This document shows positions 23,501 to 35,714 of a stretch of DNA of 64,000 nt, piece after piece; position 1 is the stretch's first letter, and every line of letters begins with the position of its first letter. This DNA comes from Membranipora membranacea (Eukaryota > Bryozoa > Gymnolaemata > Cheilostomatida > Membraniporidae), in NCBI GenBank assembly GCA_914767715.1, contig OU612066.1, forward strand, positions 19,134,283-19,198,282, given 5' to 3'. The notes below the pieces were generated by a model. It was given only the letters and a program-made list of their open reading frames with translations. It was not told the DNA's origin and ran no database searches. The position numbers and the translations under genes are program-made.

Positions 23501-26500
23501 TGATAAGACATCCAAAGCATCCCTTTATTCATATGTGTATAATATGATCAAAAACAATTAGATACCTGTCTCTGTGAAACCTAGGACAATTATAGTATGA
23601 CTCACTAGCTTAGTTGGTCTTAGTAATCGATTCACCGACTCCCGTGTCATTTACTGCCTCCAATAATATAATTGACTTTACCTTACAGATTTACTGGAGG
23701 CCACCCTGGGATGTTTTTACGCCCCACAGATAGCATTAGCTGAGGTTATAATACTGGAGTGTAGAGTACATATAGATAACCTAGCACAACGATCCTTCCA
23801 TCATTTAATCAGGTAATACTCACTTTTAGTTTTTTTTTAACTAACACACTTGCAATGGTTTATTGTTCTGACACACTGGCACTTGTTATGATACACAAGC
23901 TTGGATTTATTCATGTAAGGATAATTATTCTGTCGTTCACATCACAGTTTCAGTATCATGAACTCAAGCCGACACAGAGGGACATGAGGTTATATCTCAC
24001 AGCTGCAGCTTACTGCTAGATTATTACACATATTATGATGTGATGCGTTGAGATATCTGAGTAGAATTCAGTCTAGCTGTGTAGTAATGGTCTGCTTTGG
24101 GTTGTATTATCTGTTTGTATAAGTAATCAAATGATGTACTTGCTGATTTTACTAACAAGGTTTCATGTTATGTGTAGATTTATATTTATCGAATGTTTCG
24201 ATTTGATAAGGCGGTCCTTCTAGCGGTAGATATAAACGCTTGTGACCTATTTATATTTTATATTTTATATTTACTACGCTGCAATAGATTCAGGACAGGC
24301 ACGCCTATCTGCTGCCGCCCGACATAAAGCTAAACTATGTGACAAAGATCTGGCGTTCCCAGGTTCGTATCTCACAAACTACAAACTGCAGCCAGTCCTT
24401 GATTTTCAGGCAGATCATCGCGGCTGTAGGTGGTTGTTTAGGGGAAGGGGGGCTTCCTGAATACCATTGAGGGCTGGCTGTGCTCCATACAAGTAGACGG
24501 TCTCACCAATACAAACTCCACCTCTGTGTTGTTCAGTTGTTAACCTATCTACCTAATTGTGCTGATGTATGGATGACACTGTTGCCTAGGTCCTATTGGA
24601 TCTAATACAGTGTGTTTGTTACAAACCTCTCAAGAGTTGTCAGATCCCTGAAACTACTGCTAGGCGTATTTACTCATGTTTTTCAAATCAATTCATTTAG
24701 CACAGACAATTTGTAGTTGTCCACTCTCTGAACATAAGGTTCAATAAGGGGACAACTACTAGCTTAACCGGTAAACAGCAGACTGTATATGACACCTGAT
24801 AACACTTGACCTTCTGTATTGTTATTGATCTATTATTATAGAATCCGGAGGCTCATCATTAAAGGCAGATCTATTGACTGATGATGATTTTCACTCTAGT
24901 TCTGATGAGGCCAATCTTGTGGTTACTCAAGAGAGAGCTCAAGAAAGAGCTGCATAATGATTTTAGGACTGAAAAGCTTACAAAATCGATCAGCTCGCGC
25001 AAACTAAAACTATGTATTGACAAAATGCTCGGAATATCCTCTCAGCTATAACATGTAGTTACTGTATGGTGTATATGGCCATTACTTGATATAATTCATA
25101 TGTCAGCTCTTTTGGCATGGCTGGTTGTACGCTTTGGTGAACTGTTATTGTGTCTAGGTCTTTAATTGATATTTTTCTCAGCTCAATATAGACTAATGTT
25201 CTGCTTCTGTGAAATGCTTCATAATCTGACAGCTGTATGTTACTGTTACCACCATTATACAGCCTGGAGCTATGCCCCCTGTAGTACCACCTCGCTCACA
25301 GAGAGGGCGCTCATCTATGACATCATCACTGCATAAGACTCCATCTAGTGGTGATTCTACTCCCCCCTCTACCTCCCAGATCTCGGTCTGCAGCTGTACT
25401 AACATCATCAGGCAGTAGAGTATCACCTCATCATACACCACACAGTAATCTACAGGTTAGTCTGTGTTCTGTGATATATACCTAACAGCCCCCCCCCCCC
25501 CCCAAATGATAAGAGTTAAAACTTTTTTGTCTCGCCATTCATTGCGCTCACAGTTGATCAAAATAACTCATTGATACTTAAGATCAACTTAAGCTTACCT
25601 GTCAGTTTTGATATAATGATGACGGCGACAATGATGTTTACAGGTTCCAACATATGATGAGACGAATAATAAGACTATGGGTAACTCGACTCAGTATCAT
25701 CATATGACTGGGTATGTTATATTTGAGTACACTTTTTTTTTACAGGGCATGTTGCCAAATTATGATATTATTAGTTCCATTTCATTTGTGAATGAGGTGT
25801 TTGATGCATGTCAATGCTAGGTCAGGGGCAGAGATAAGAGGTTTTCAGAGCCTTATCATTCAGCACAACAGTCCAGGATAAAATTAATAGATTAACGATC
25901 TAGGTGATGGCATAAAATGTCCATAATCCGATGTTAGTGAGAAATATTTTCAAATGACCCGATCTTTCTAAGAATCACAGTTAAATCTGCATTGTTGGTA
26001 TGTCGTTATCTAATGGAAAAGTTGTCTGCGCAGCATTTTTTTTCGTCCACAATAGGATATCGGAATACTGATGTATAAACTTGTGACATCTTGACAACTT
26101 GTAAAACTGAACTGCGATGCTATATGATTTTGTTACGTTGAACGTTAAAGTATTGTCAGGTAAGGTTTGTTTTTCCAATCATTCAATCTCCGGTAGCTGT
26201 CTCATTATTGTATGTTTTCCTTTGTAGTAGGTGTTTCAAATGATCATCAAACTTTATTAGAATATAACATAACTATTAAGATCATCTCCACCGTTTATCT
26301 TCCTGCATTGTGTGTGTTCAATTGTCCATCCTCCGTCTCTCTGTCATCTCTTCCGTATTATTCACATCACTTCTTCAAACCAAAAAAATTACCCAACGGG
26401 TATCACACATTTGTTGGTTGAAAATTAATCATTGTGATTATTTATTTTTCAGAAGATGGAGAGAAAACCTATTAAGGTGATACATTTTGGACTCGTATAG
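20552..26500 (+). pseudogene. WDPCP: WDPCP (Fritz homologue), ~13 exons recognisable, several lesions
   Basis: Exons: 20552-20692, 21103-21279, ~21598-21683, 21947-22032, 22434-22535, 22772-22877, 23131-23262, 23689-23812, 24192-24362, 24842-~24957, 25263-25455, 25644-25711 and 26453-26500. They align in order with the WDPCP protein: 'IEWHPSGALFVV..NNKGELQ', 'SPHVRRISW', 'GRGPVGIMKL', 'ATLGCFYAPQIALAEVIILE', 'RSFHHLI', 'FRFDKAVLLAVDINACDLF' and the hallmark C-terminus 'IKVIHFGLV' before TAG. WDPCP recruits ciliogenesis/planar-polarity effectors and septins at the ciliary base. The first ~180 residues of the family were not found upstream. Lesions: a one-base loss at ~23226; acceptor AG replaced by CG at 24190-24191; a 10-bp tandem insertion at ~24250-24280; one extra base near 25385; phase conflicts at 20692/21103, 21279/21598 and 25711/26453. 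Either a decaying gene or local assembly error; I favour the first. Confidence 0.75.
22507..22590 (+). repeat. 29-bp tandem repeat spanning the donor of a WDPCP exon
   Basis: The end of exon 22434-22535 with its donor (ATACACTACTAATAACATTTGGCAG|GTAA) is repeated with 29-bp period, giving a second donor-like AG|GTAAAT at 22565 and the start of a third unit. The period is not a multiple of three, so use of the second donor would shift frame. Confidence 0.65.
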
Positions 26501-26912
26501 TGTCATGGATTATCTAGTGTTACATTCTACATCATGAGGAGTGGCTCTGTGTGTAACTTAGGGTCTCACGTCTGATCATCAAATGGATATAGACTATGGT
26601 AACACTTGCCTATCATAACTAAGTTTTTCTGCTCATGTCGCCATAATGCTCTTGTATTTACCGTCCAAAACCACATATCTACATGTCAAGACAATCACAA
26701 TTCACAAGACAGCCTTTTGTGTTGCCTCTCATGTTAAGGGCAACTTTTCTCGTATATCAGGTATTTTTAATACATAATCCTCCCTATAATGTAACCCATT
26801 TACTGCTACCCACTTGCAGAATTACAGATTTTTTGTTTCCATGTCTGCAAAAATTCCTTCCACAACTCCTAACGGTTCCCAAGAATTATTTGTTTGCTGA
26901 AAAAAATTGACA

Positions 26913-26994
26913 GTTTTGGCGTAGTGTGTAGAGCGTCTGCCTAATGATCACTCTTAATAAGATTGTTGTGGGTTCGAATCCCATCGAGGTCAGT
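26913..26994 (+). repeat. tRNA-like sequence (pseudo-tRNA or SINE head)
   Basis: It contains an A-box-like TTGGCGTAGTGTGTAGAGCG and a perfect B box, GGTTCGAATCC, in a T-arm that can pair (GTGGG...CCCAT). The 5' and 3' ends do not form a full 7-bp acceptor stem and the anticodon arm is irregular. It is therefore more likely tRNA-derived than a working tRNA gene. Confidence 0.5.
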
Positions 26995-27148
26995 TTTTTT
27001 TCAAATGGGTGCTTTATAACTGGAGCATTTTTACCATAATCTTCTACTGCTATTGAGTTGTTTTCTGAAAGTACCCAACAGCTCAGTGAGCTATTGAAAT
27101 ACCTCTCTGCTTGCACTATTTTGCTACCGATATGCAAAAATTTCCGTG

Positions 27149-27183
27149 GTGGGAGGGCGCTTAAGCTTAAGCGCCCCTCCCAC
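27149..27183. repeat. Near-perfect GC-rich palindrome
   Basis: GGTGGGAGGGCGCTTAAG is followed by CTTAAGCGCCCCTCCCACC-type sequence. The two halves pair over about 17 bp with a single unpaired base. The GC content is strikingly higher than in the surrounding sequence. Confidence 0.65.
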
Positions 27184-28319
27184 ACCCTCCCCGCCACACC
27201 TACGGCGTGTGGATCGGACTGTGCCCGATCATTATGCTGATCTCTAAAAAGTCAGTGAGTGAAATTATTTAGAATATACGCCCCTGATTGTATGTCTCTG
27301 TTTGCTGGGGAAAAATTAACTAGAAAGTCATCTCAATGATCAACACCCACAGATACATACGGGTTGTGCCAGTTTAACAATTCTGTTACCTAAGCGTGTC
27401 ATGAATGCCAGAAGGGAACTCCCTGTATCTGAGCACACTATACTTTTGAGTTATCTGCTCAGTCAGCTCCTTTGTTTGAGTAATGCTGTTAATGTGTTCA
27501 CAAGCTGGAGAATTGAGGACCTAGGACTAGTGAGTCATTACATTATCTATGTCTGTGCTCTAATGTACATTATCTATGTCTTTGCTGAGTAATTTCATCA
27601 TCTATCTCTGGGCTCTAATATCAGCAATTCAGAATAATATAATTAATCAAAACTATCTAGTCATTGCATTGGCGATCTGCTTCTTATATTGAAACATTTA
27701 AGTGACCATATATTATGATATAATAAATAGTGATTAGAATTGTACCAGAATAGTTACCATGGTCAAAGGAAACAAGGGTGCTGGGAACTGGAATAATCCA
27801 CCATGAAAATTCCTAAGCAGGCTCGAGTCCGCGACTCCGGTGGCACTAAACACGCCAACCGATAGCTTGAGGTCTCATCATCCCCCATATAATACGCCCT
27901 TCTACATCATATGCTAAGCTCTACTGCCATATCATACAGATTTTGTGTAGCTGGTCTAAAAAGGGAGCAAAACTATGATGTTAGTAATGAGTTACTACGA
28001 CCTCTACGCCCTATTTTTATTACTTGACAGTTTGTTGTACATGATGATGATTTGTTGGTTTTGTTTTTCATCTCATGTAAATATTTGACGCTTTTTGTAG
28101 ATATAGATCAGTTACATGGAGATATATCTATGATTACTGAAGATACAAGTCTAGTGGGTAAAATCAGCCTCAACACCATAACTTATGGTTAGTTATGTTA
28201 TATTATCCTTGCATGTTACCTTACTGGTAGGATATTTTAATGTTTATAAACTAAAAATCCACTACAATCCTTTTAGCATAAAAATAGGAAGGCCAGGAAA
28301 GCTAAATGCCCTGATATTT

Positions 28320-30045
28320 AAATCTGTGAGATCAACAAACCTCGGTCAAATCATTGAATTAACAGACAGATTTTTTAATTTAACAATACTGAAGTACCAG
28401 TTCGTGGATATTGACCAATGTACAACGAGAGATGTTATGATATGAAACAGCAACTAACAGCCTGTTTTGTGCTCAGTATCCACACAGTAGTTGTTAAAAT
28501 AACAACTGACAAATATCCTAGCATATAGTCTTCAACTTTGAAGTTGCTTGCCCATTTTTTTTTAAAGAGAACGACTCTCAAAATGTCACATGAACTTAAT
28601 TATATCAACGATTATATTGAGTTAGAAGGTGGTTGCTTGACTTTATTCTCCCGTAATACCATCAGTTCAAGGCTACGGTTATCCAAAGTTGCAATATAAT
28701 GTTATATATGATATAAGATACATATAACATCAATAATGTACTCTTATTCAAGAGAATTATTGAATGAATCTGTTTAATTTTATAGATGTGGTTGAGAACT
28801 CCTTCATTACTAAATTTCTCTGAAGGAGAACGCTCACACAAAAAACTCTCACTAAAGGTAGATTGTTTGCGTGGCTGTGTGCCTATAAGTATGGTATCTT
28901 GATCTATATTTTACACATGGTATGGTATTCTAATATATAGAAATGAGAATAATGAGTAGAATGAGAGAAAGCACATTTTTGAAGATCTTTTACACCAATT
29001 GCATTGAGGAAAATTGTTAGATATTGTCTTTCTGATAATTTTGGCCAAAAATGCAATGTAAATTGAATGCTATAATGATATTTTCTCAAATTAGCATGGT
29101 GGCAGGATGCTATCTTTCATTTCCATTTAGCAATTGGATGGATAGAGTTTGACAGTTATTTCTGGTAGAGGTTTTCATGTTGATCGCAATGTACCTTACA
29201 TTATGTTGCACACTGAACACCGATTTTCTAAAACTGGGTGGAACCGGGCTTTCACTCCTACTAGCACTTAGTAACAACAGGCTGGTCAAAACATTACCTG
29301 CGCCCAGTCTGGAACCTGGATTTGTATTAGCACTCTGGGAACTTAACCACTACACCACCAAGGTTACATGGCGTCGAAGGAAATTAGTCATGTATTTGTT
29401 GTGATAATTAAACTTCTCACAACACTACATAAAGCTGGATGTTATCAGTAATAAGTTTGAATCTTGTGACGCATGATCAATATTGATATCACATGCCCCC
29501 TAGATATGGCTGCCATAAACAGTAATCAGCTGTCAGTTAGCAGTTATCATCATGTAATAACACAGGCAACAGGGATTATAAGGGTAAGGTGCATATTATT
29601 CACCAGTTATTTGACCTTATGTTTTTAGTGTGACCGCTTCTAGTTGGATTTGGTATTGAATAACCTCCATCTGGTTTGGTGCTGTGATTTTGCAGTCATG
29701 ACTGGACCTGAGAATGACGCTTTGCTTGAGGCGTGTTCTAACACTGACAATCACCATTTACATACTTGAGTTGCCAAACTCTGATTTATACATATAAGTA
29801 TGAATGATTATGATTCATGGTAATGGTAGAAATCACCTACACAGACAGCGCTATCCAGTAATTGGAAGGAGGCGTGGTCTAACAATGACAGTTATAAGCT
29901 ATGCAGCTACTCTGCATGTGTGGTCTATAAGTAGTTGACCATCCTCCTACAGTTGACAGCTGTGTTGTTTGTTGTTAAGTCTTCATGTGTGGTCCAACAT
30001 TGACAGTCATGATGTATGCAGCAATTCTGCATGGGTGTCAGTTTA
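28320..30045. repeat. Segmental duplicate, homologous to 18880-20330
   Basis: This is the right-hand partner of the duplication. With 25230-25635 it shows that the duplicated block began in the WDPCP 3' exons and ran about 3.5 kb downstream. The left copy has lost or replaced the middle, which holds the last two WDPCP exons. A tRNA-derived element at 29225-29372 is inserted here. Confidence 0.65.
29225..29372 (-). mobile_element. tRNA-derived SINE-like element
   Basis: On the minus strand it reads CTTGGTGGTGTAGTGGTTAA, a good pol III A box. About 40 nt later comes a degraded B box (AGGTTCCAGACTG). It lies in one copy of the WDPCP-flank duplication. Confidence 0.5.
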
Positions 30046-30189
30046 TCCACGCCAGATATGATTATAATAAGGGAGTTTGTATCTGTGCGCACTACACTTT
30101 GGAGTTGTCTGCTCCTTCCTGTACTCCCTGGTAATAAGATTGTAGTTTTATTGATGATTCCTAGATAATATGAACCCATATCCATCACC

Positions 30190-31655
30190 AAGTTGAGCAT
30201 TTTGGTGAAAAAAGTGCGGTTTTTGAAAAACTTTCAAATTTCAAAATGAAACACATAATCTTACTTAACTTTGGGCTGCAGATCTTTTGGCGCTAATATC
30301 GGGACGATCGGACGAATATTGGCGAAGTTATAGAGCAAAATGTTGTTAAAACGTGCGAAAGTGTTTATACCACTGAATTGAGCATCTTGGTGAAAAAAGT
30401 GCGGTTTTTGAACAACATTCAAATTTCAATTGAGCTACAGAATTTTAAAACACTTATTCAGACTCAGCTTTGCGTTGCAAATCTTTTGGCGCTAATATCG
30501 GGACGATCGGACAAAAATTGGCGAAGTTATAACGAAAAATGTCGTTAAAACGCGCGAAAGTGTTTATCTCACTGAGTTGAGCATCTTGGTGAAAAAAGTA
30601 CTGATTTTGAAAAACTTTCAAATTTCAAATTGAAACACATATTCAGACTCAGCTTTGTGCTGCAAATCTTTTGGCGCTAATATCGGGACGATCGAACAAA
30701 GATTGGCGAAGTTATAACGAAAAATGTTGTTAAAATGCGCGAAAGTGTTTATCTCACTGAGTTGAGCATCTTGGTGAAAAAAGTACTGATTTTGAAAAAC
30801 TTTCAAATTTCAAATTGAAACACATATTCAGACTCAGCTTTGTGCTGCAAATCTATTGGCACTAATATCGGGAAAATCGGACAAAAATTGGCGAAGTTGT
30901 AGCAAAAATTGTCGTTAAAACGCGCGAAAGTGTTTATGTCACTGAGTTGAGCATCTTAGTGAAAAAAGTGTGTTTTTGGAACAAATTTTAAATTTCAGTT
31001 GAGCTACAGAGTTTTAAAACACATAATCTTACGTAACTTTGCCCTGCGGATCTTTTGGTGCTCATATCGGGGCGATCGGAAAAAATTGGGGAAGTTATTT
31101 CGAAAAAAGTCGTTAAAATGCGCGATGGTGTTTATCTCACTGAGCGCGTTTTAACGACTTTATTCGCTATAACTTCGCCAATTTTTGTCAGATCGTCTCG
31201 ATATTAGCACCAAAGGATCCGCAGCGCAAAGTAAGATTATGTGTTTTAAAACTCTGTCGCTCAATTGAAATTTGAAAGTTTTTCAAAAACTGCACTTTTT
31301 TCACCGAGATGCTCAACTCGTAGACATAAACACTTTTGCGCATTTTAACGAATTTTTTACGCTATAACTTCGCCATTTTTTGCCCGATATTAGCGCCAAA
31401 AGACTTGCAGCGCAAAGCGTAGTCCGAATATGTGTTTCAATTTGAAATTTTTTCAAAGACCGTACTTTTTTTCGCCAAGATGCTCACTCAACTCAGTGAG
31501 ATAAACACTTCCGCGCATTTTAACACAGTTTTTCTGCTATAACTTCGCCAATTTTTGTCCGATCGTCTCGATATTAGCGCCAAAAGATTCGGAGCGCAAA
31601 GTTGAATCTGAATATGTGTTTCAATTTGAGATTTGAAAGTTTTTCAAAAACCAGT
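30190..31655. mobile_element. Foldback element 3: ~185-bp tandem units that reverse orientation at ~31145
   Basis: Five forward units (starts near 30193, 30378, 30577, 30762 and 30947) are followed, without a spacer, by about three inverted units. The unit contains GAGCATCTTGGTGAAAAAAG, CTTTCAAATTTCAA, TTTTGGCGCTAATATCGGGA and CGATCGGACAAAAATTGGCG, and ends in CGCGCGAAAGTGTTTAT. The switch point is the CTCACTGAGCGCGTTTTAACG near 31140-31155. No coding capacity. Confidence 0.8.
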
Positions 31656-33802
31656 AGCATTCCACTGATAATGTTATGCTACTGCCATCTATCCTGACAC
31701 AGTTTGAGTGCTTAAAGTCTACCGAGAGTTATATATTGTCTTGTAGCTAGTTCTGCAGTAATCATTTGTAGTGTAAGAAATTGTCCCTCCCCCTTCTTTT
31801 TATCTATAAGGTGTTATGACTAATGATTTACAAATCCACCTCCAAATACTGATGTTTTGCACATAATAGTTAAGAACAAATATATATTTCCATTTTTAGG
31901 GGAAATTGTACAATAGTATATATTTTCATTCCTCACAACATTTTCAGTTCTCCAAATTATACATAGAATGAGTGGTAGCTTTTTGGCTTGTTCAACATTA
32001 GGCATAAAATTCTCCTAGATGAAAAAGGGACACTTTTTGACAGTAAACATAATTTTTACTTGGAGGTGCTATGAATTTTGTAGTGTAAAAACATTGCATT
32101 ACTACTGCAGATCTAGCTGCCAGACTATGTATTGCTTTGGTCTTCCTGTAGTTTTAAAACTAATGAATTATAAATTTAAAGTTGATCACAGCTCTTGGCT
32201 CCACCTATGGGGCTTCTTGCACACAATGATGTCTTCAATTTCTTCAGAGAAAATAGAGCAATTTTCTATTTTAAAACTCTAAACTTCAGAATAAATTCTT
32301 CAAAACAACTGGACTCGACATAAAACTGCTGTACTACAATGCCTGTGAAAACTGAGCCGACAAGTTTATTAGTTAATGAAGGTAATTTTTTTTTCTAGAC
32401 AAACAATACACCTGGTGGGGCTTGAAACCAGGATCCTGTAATTCAAAATCAGTAACACTGATGGATTTTGGTTTGTTGTTGTGTGGATTTGTCTGCTCAA
32501 ACAAACAAACCCAACCTGAGTAGATAACTCCAAGATGTTTGACTGAATTCAGTCCACTTGAAATAGGGAAATCTTCTATTGATTTTCATTTAAATCTTTT
32601 CTTCAACTTTAAAACACTCAATCTTCAATCCTCAGTATAAAATGTGGGGAGCCCCACTGATTGTAACAAATTTTGAACAAAAATCTCCAAGACAATCGAC
32701 AACAGTAAAATGATCTGGTTACCTTGAATAAAATGCAGCAGAGCAAGCGAACTCATGGCACCAAGCACCAACTTCATGGACACTGATTGTGGAAGGTATG
32801 CATTTATAGCCCAATTTGTGCCGGGGTTCAATACCTGAGAAGGCAAATCCAGGGTCAAATGGGTATATAAATAAACTCATTATGAATATCACCATTATTA
32901 TGGTATATTGAACATTGATCTTTTGCAGCAAAATTGTTGTATAGAGTGCAAAATAGCCTCCCTACAACCCTAAAGTGAAATCTTAACTACAGCTACGTGA
33001 TGCCTGCAAAAATAACAATGATGATTTGACAGCAAAACTCTTTTCATTTTATTCCCTTGTATGTAATAAAACATTTTAAAATGTCCTTGACAACCCTTCC
33101 TTCATTCTAGTCAAGATCAAGATCAGGAAAGTAAGTATCTCTTATCCATAAATGCATAAACGCAATGCTCTTGTCATATTTTCGTAGTATTCCCCTCTAA
33201 TTTTGCCATCAAAATTTAGATAAAAGCTGTCTTTTTTGTGGTAGGTATCCTATTCTAGCTTATGTAGTAACCACCTGTCTGACATTATAATACGTTTTGG
33301 GGTACAACATCAAAAGTTTAAATTATGTGATAAACCTTATCAGCCTGTCTTGACAAGACAGGCCATTTTCTGGTGAAAGTTACATTTCCTGGGTAACGTG
33401 CACATACTGAAACAAATTCTGTAACTGGATGCTGGTAAGCTTCAATGTTTGGATGAGCTTTAACTTTTACAGTAAAGCCAATAGTTCACACTCTGGAAAT
33501 AATTGGCTATCCATCGATTACAGCTTTCAGAAGCGTGGCAGAGGGAGGTAACTCTACAACCCTCCCATGTGATATTCTGCTCTGCAGTTGTATTTTGATA
33601 ACCTGCTATATATGTAAGTGCATTTGTACTCACACATATATGTAAATAGTACAGTCATTTAAAGTGTTTAGGAAAGCGAAAAACAACTATTCTTCATATC
33701 AAAGTATTCTCATAGCAATGGACAAAAAAGCTAAATCTACTCGCACAAGGACTATTGAATGATACAACCGACCAAAGTGAAGAAACTCTAGAAGAGTCTA
33801 GG
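31656..33802. other. Intergenic, no gene recognised
   Basis: Only short frames. A 20-nt segment at about 33114-33133 lies between an acceptor-like TTCTAG and a strong donor-like GTAAGT on the plus strand, but without partners it cannot be called an exon. Confidence 0.4.
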
Positions 33803-34469
33803 CAGCTGTGGGCAACCTACGTCCTCTTTGCCAGTGCGGCCTAATGGGTAATATTTTGCGGCCTAATTGTGGCCTTTCGCCTGTAAAAGTATTTACGCAT
33901 TGATTTTAATTCCCGTTTTGTTTTGTGGATATCCAAGTATATATAGCGCTCCGGTAGCACAATTTTCATTTCAAAATTTCACAACCATTTGCAAAAGAAT
34001 TCTCCCTTGCAGGAGGGTGGGCGCTGTAAGATGAAAATTATGACAGGGCGCGGAAAATCTCAAAAAAATTTTCGCTCCGCAAACAAAATTTAATATTATT
34101 TATTATCCCAACAGTCTCGTCATGATCTTTTTACACTCTAACCCCTGGAATGGCGCTACAGCACCCTCCCACACCCACCCTGTCCTTTGTCATACACATG
34201 AAACACAGAGATACAGACACGCATAAAATCAAATCATGAGGTAAAATGAAGTCACAAAACTACAGAAGATTAGATGAACCAGTATTTCTGTTGAGTTCTT
34301 GCAACATAATGCAGCCTTTGCACAAATCTGTTTTTTTAGTATTTACAAAATAGGAAGCGCCAAAATTGTCACTCCAGTTCCAATTTTATCCCTGAAAGAT
34401 ATGCTGCGGCCTTTTCAGTTGAGCCTGCGTAAAATGTGGCCTTTTTCAAGAAAAGGTTGCCCACCCATG
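33803..34469. mobile_element. hAT-type non-autonomous element
   Basis: The left end is CAGCTGTGGGCAACCTA. The right end, reverse-complemented, is CATGGGTGGGCAACCTTTT. The CAGNGGTGGGCAACC style of terminus is typical of hAT transposons. The flanks GTCTAGGC and GTCTAGAG agree in six of eight bases, an imperfect 8-bp duplication. About 667 bp, with no transposase frame. Confidence 0.65.
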
Positions 34470-34665
34470 GTCTAGAGCGTGTTATCTCCCTTGATACGGG
34501 TTAACTTAAAATATCTTTGCCTAGGCTACCTTTGATAATTTCTGGAGAAGGTATAGCAGCTTGGTAACTGTCCTAGGCAAACTAGGGCTAGGCTTACTGT
34601 TGTATTGTTTGCGGATCATCATTTTAGTGTTAATATGTAACAGGGGAGATAACACAATCTAGACC
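34469..34665. mobile_element. ~197-bp TIR element abutting the hAT element
   Basis: The left end GGTCTAGAGCGTGTTATCTC and the inverted right end GGTCTAGATTGTGTTATCTC agree in 18 of 20 positions, and the match continues as CCC. The left end directly touches the right end of the hAT element, so one of the two inserted at or near the edge of the other. Confidence 0.65.
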
Positions 34666-35714
34666 CTGAGTTTTCGCACTTTGAACTCAGTTATAGCATT
34701 CAATAATGTCCTCATGCGATTAAATTCAATTTTTTGTTTATTGCTATGTCAATGCTTAGATATGAACAATAATTGGATGTCTTTTGCTGATAATGGATCA
34801 CATTTTGCTTAATTTGAAATTGCAATATCTTATGGCACCTATGGAAAACTACAAATATGTACCAGCAAAAGTTAGTTCATCGTATTTTTCTTGAAACAAC
34901 TTATTGCAACGGTATAATAAATATCAATCTCACAACCAAGAGTCATCATCTGTATTAAAAGGAGTACACAACTACACAGACCATGTTTTAGAAAGTGTGA
35001 TACCACATATTGCTGAGAAGGACAAATAAATCTCAATCATATGGGTTCAATCTGATGCAAGTGTGATTTGTGGTATTCCACTACGGCAACTCAAAGTAAC
35101 TAATTGTGAGGAAGAAAAGCAGCATGGGAATGCTGTCTGCAAGATTGCAAGTTACAATAGTTGTCATAAGAAATCATGGCAATACAGTTTTTTTATAAAG
35201 AGTTTAGAATACTGGGAGTCAGTAGACAAACATGTTTGTTAACATTTGCGATTAATTGAGACAGCATGATCATTTCGTTGTTTGTATGCATTATGATTGT
35301 TGTCAATACAGCAACTTTGTCATCAGTCAGATTATCTCATGAAGTTAAATGTTTTGCCTACAAAATGGTCTTAGCCCTAGCTTTCTTATAAATCATCCCA
35401 AAGCATTTAAATGAGCATGCAATTTGATCAACTTAAATTTTTGCACTTTGAAATTTTTGATCTATCTCTATTGAGGCGCCGTTTCTCATGTTATATATAA
35501 AAATGTGAGATTTATACACTCAACACTTATTTAAAACATTTTTCTGCTTCTATTTGAAAAAAGCTTTAGCATTCATAGTTAATGTTTTAAAAAAAAAAAG
35601 ATTTTCAGCTCAAAAAATATCACATCGAAGGCCACATAAAAACAAATACCAAACTGTTCCCATATAAATATTATTTTTCACCATCAAGATTACCGGTACT
35701 ATTTTTGCTTTACA
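34666..35714. other. Downstream flank of the collagen gene
   Basis: It must include the collagen 3' untranslated region (minus strand, leftward from 35714). I did not find an unambiguous AATAAA signal close to the stop. No other gene is seen. Confidence 0.4.

Larger units (their letters stand above)
26501..28319. other. Intergenic 3' of WDPCP
   Basis: It should contain the WDPCP 3' untranslated region. No clear AATAAA close to the stop was noticed. It holds a tRNA-like sequence and a palindrome (separate entries) and otherwise no recognisable gene. Confidence 0.4.

Noticed and set aside
26913-26994. Functional tRNA gene
   Set aside because: The B box is perfect, but the acceptor stem does not pair and the anticodon arm is irregular. 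It is recorded as tRNA-derived.
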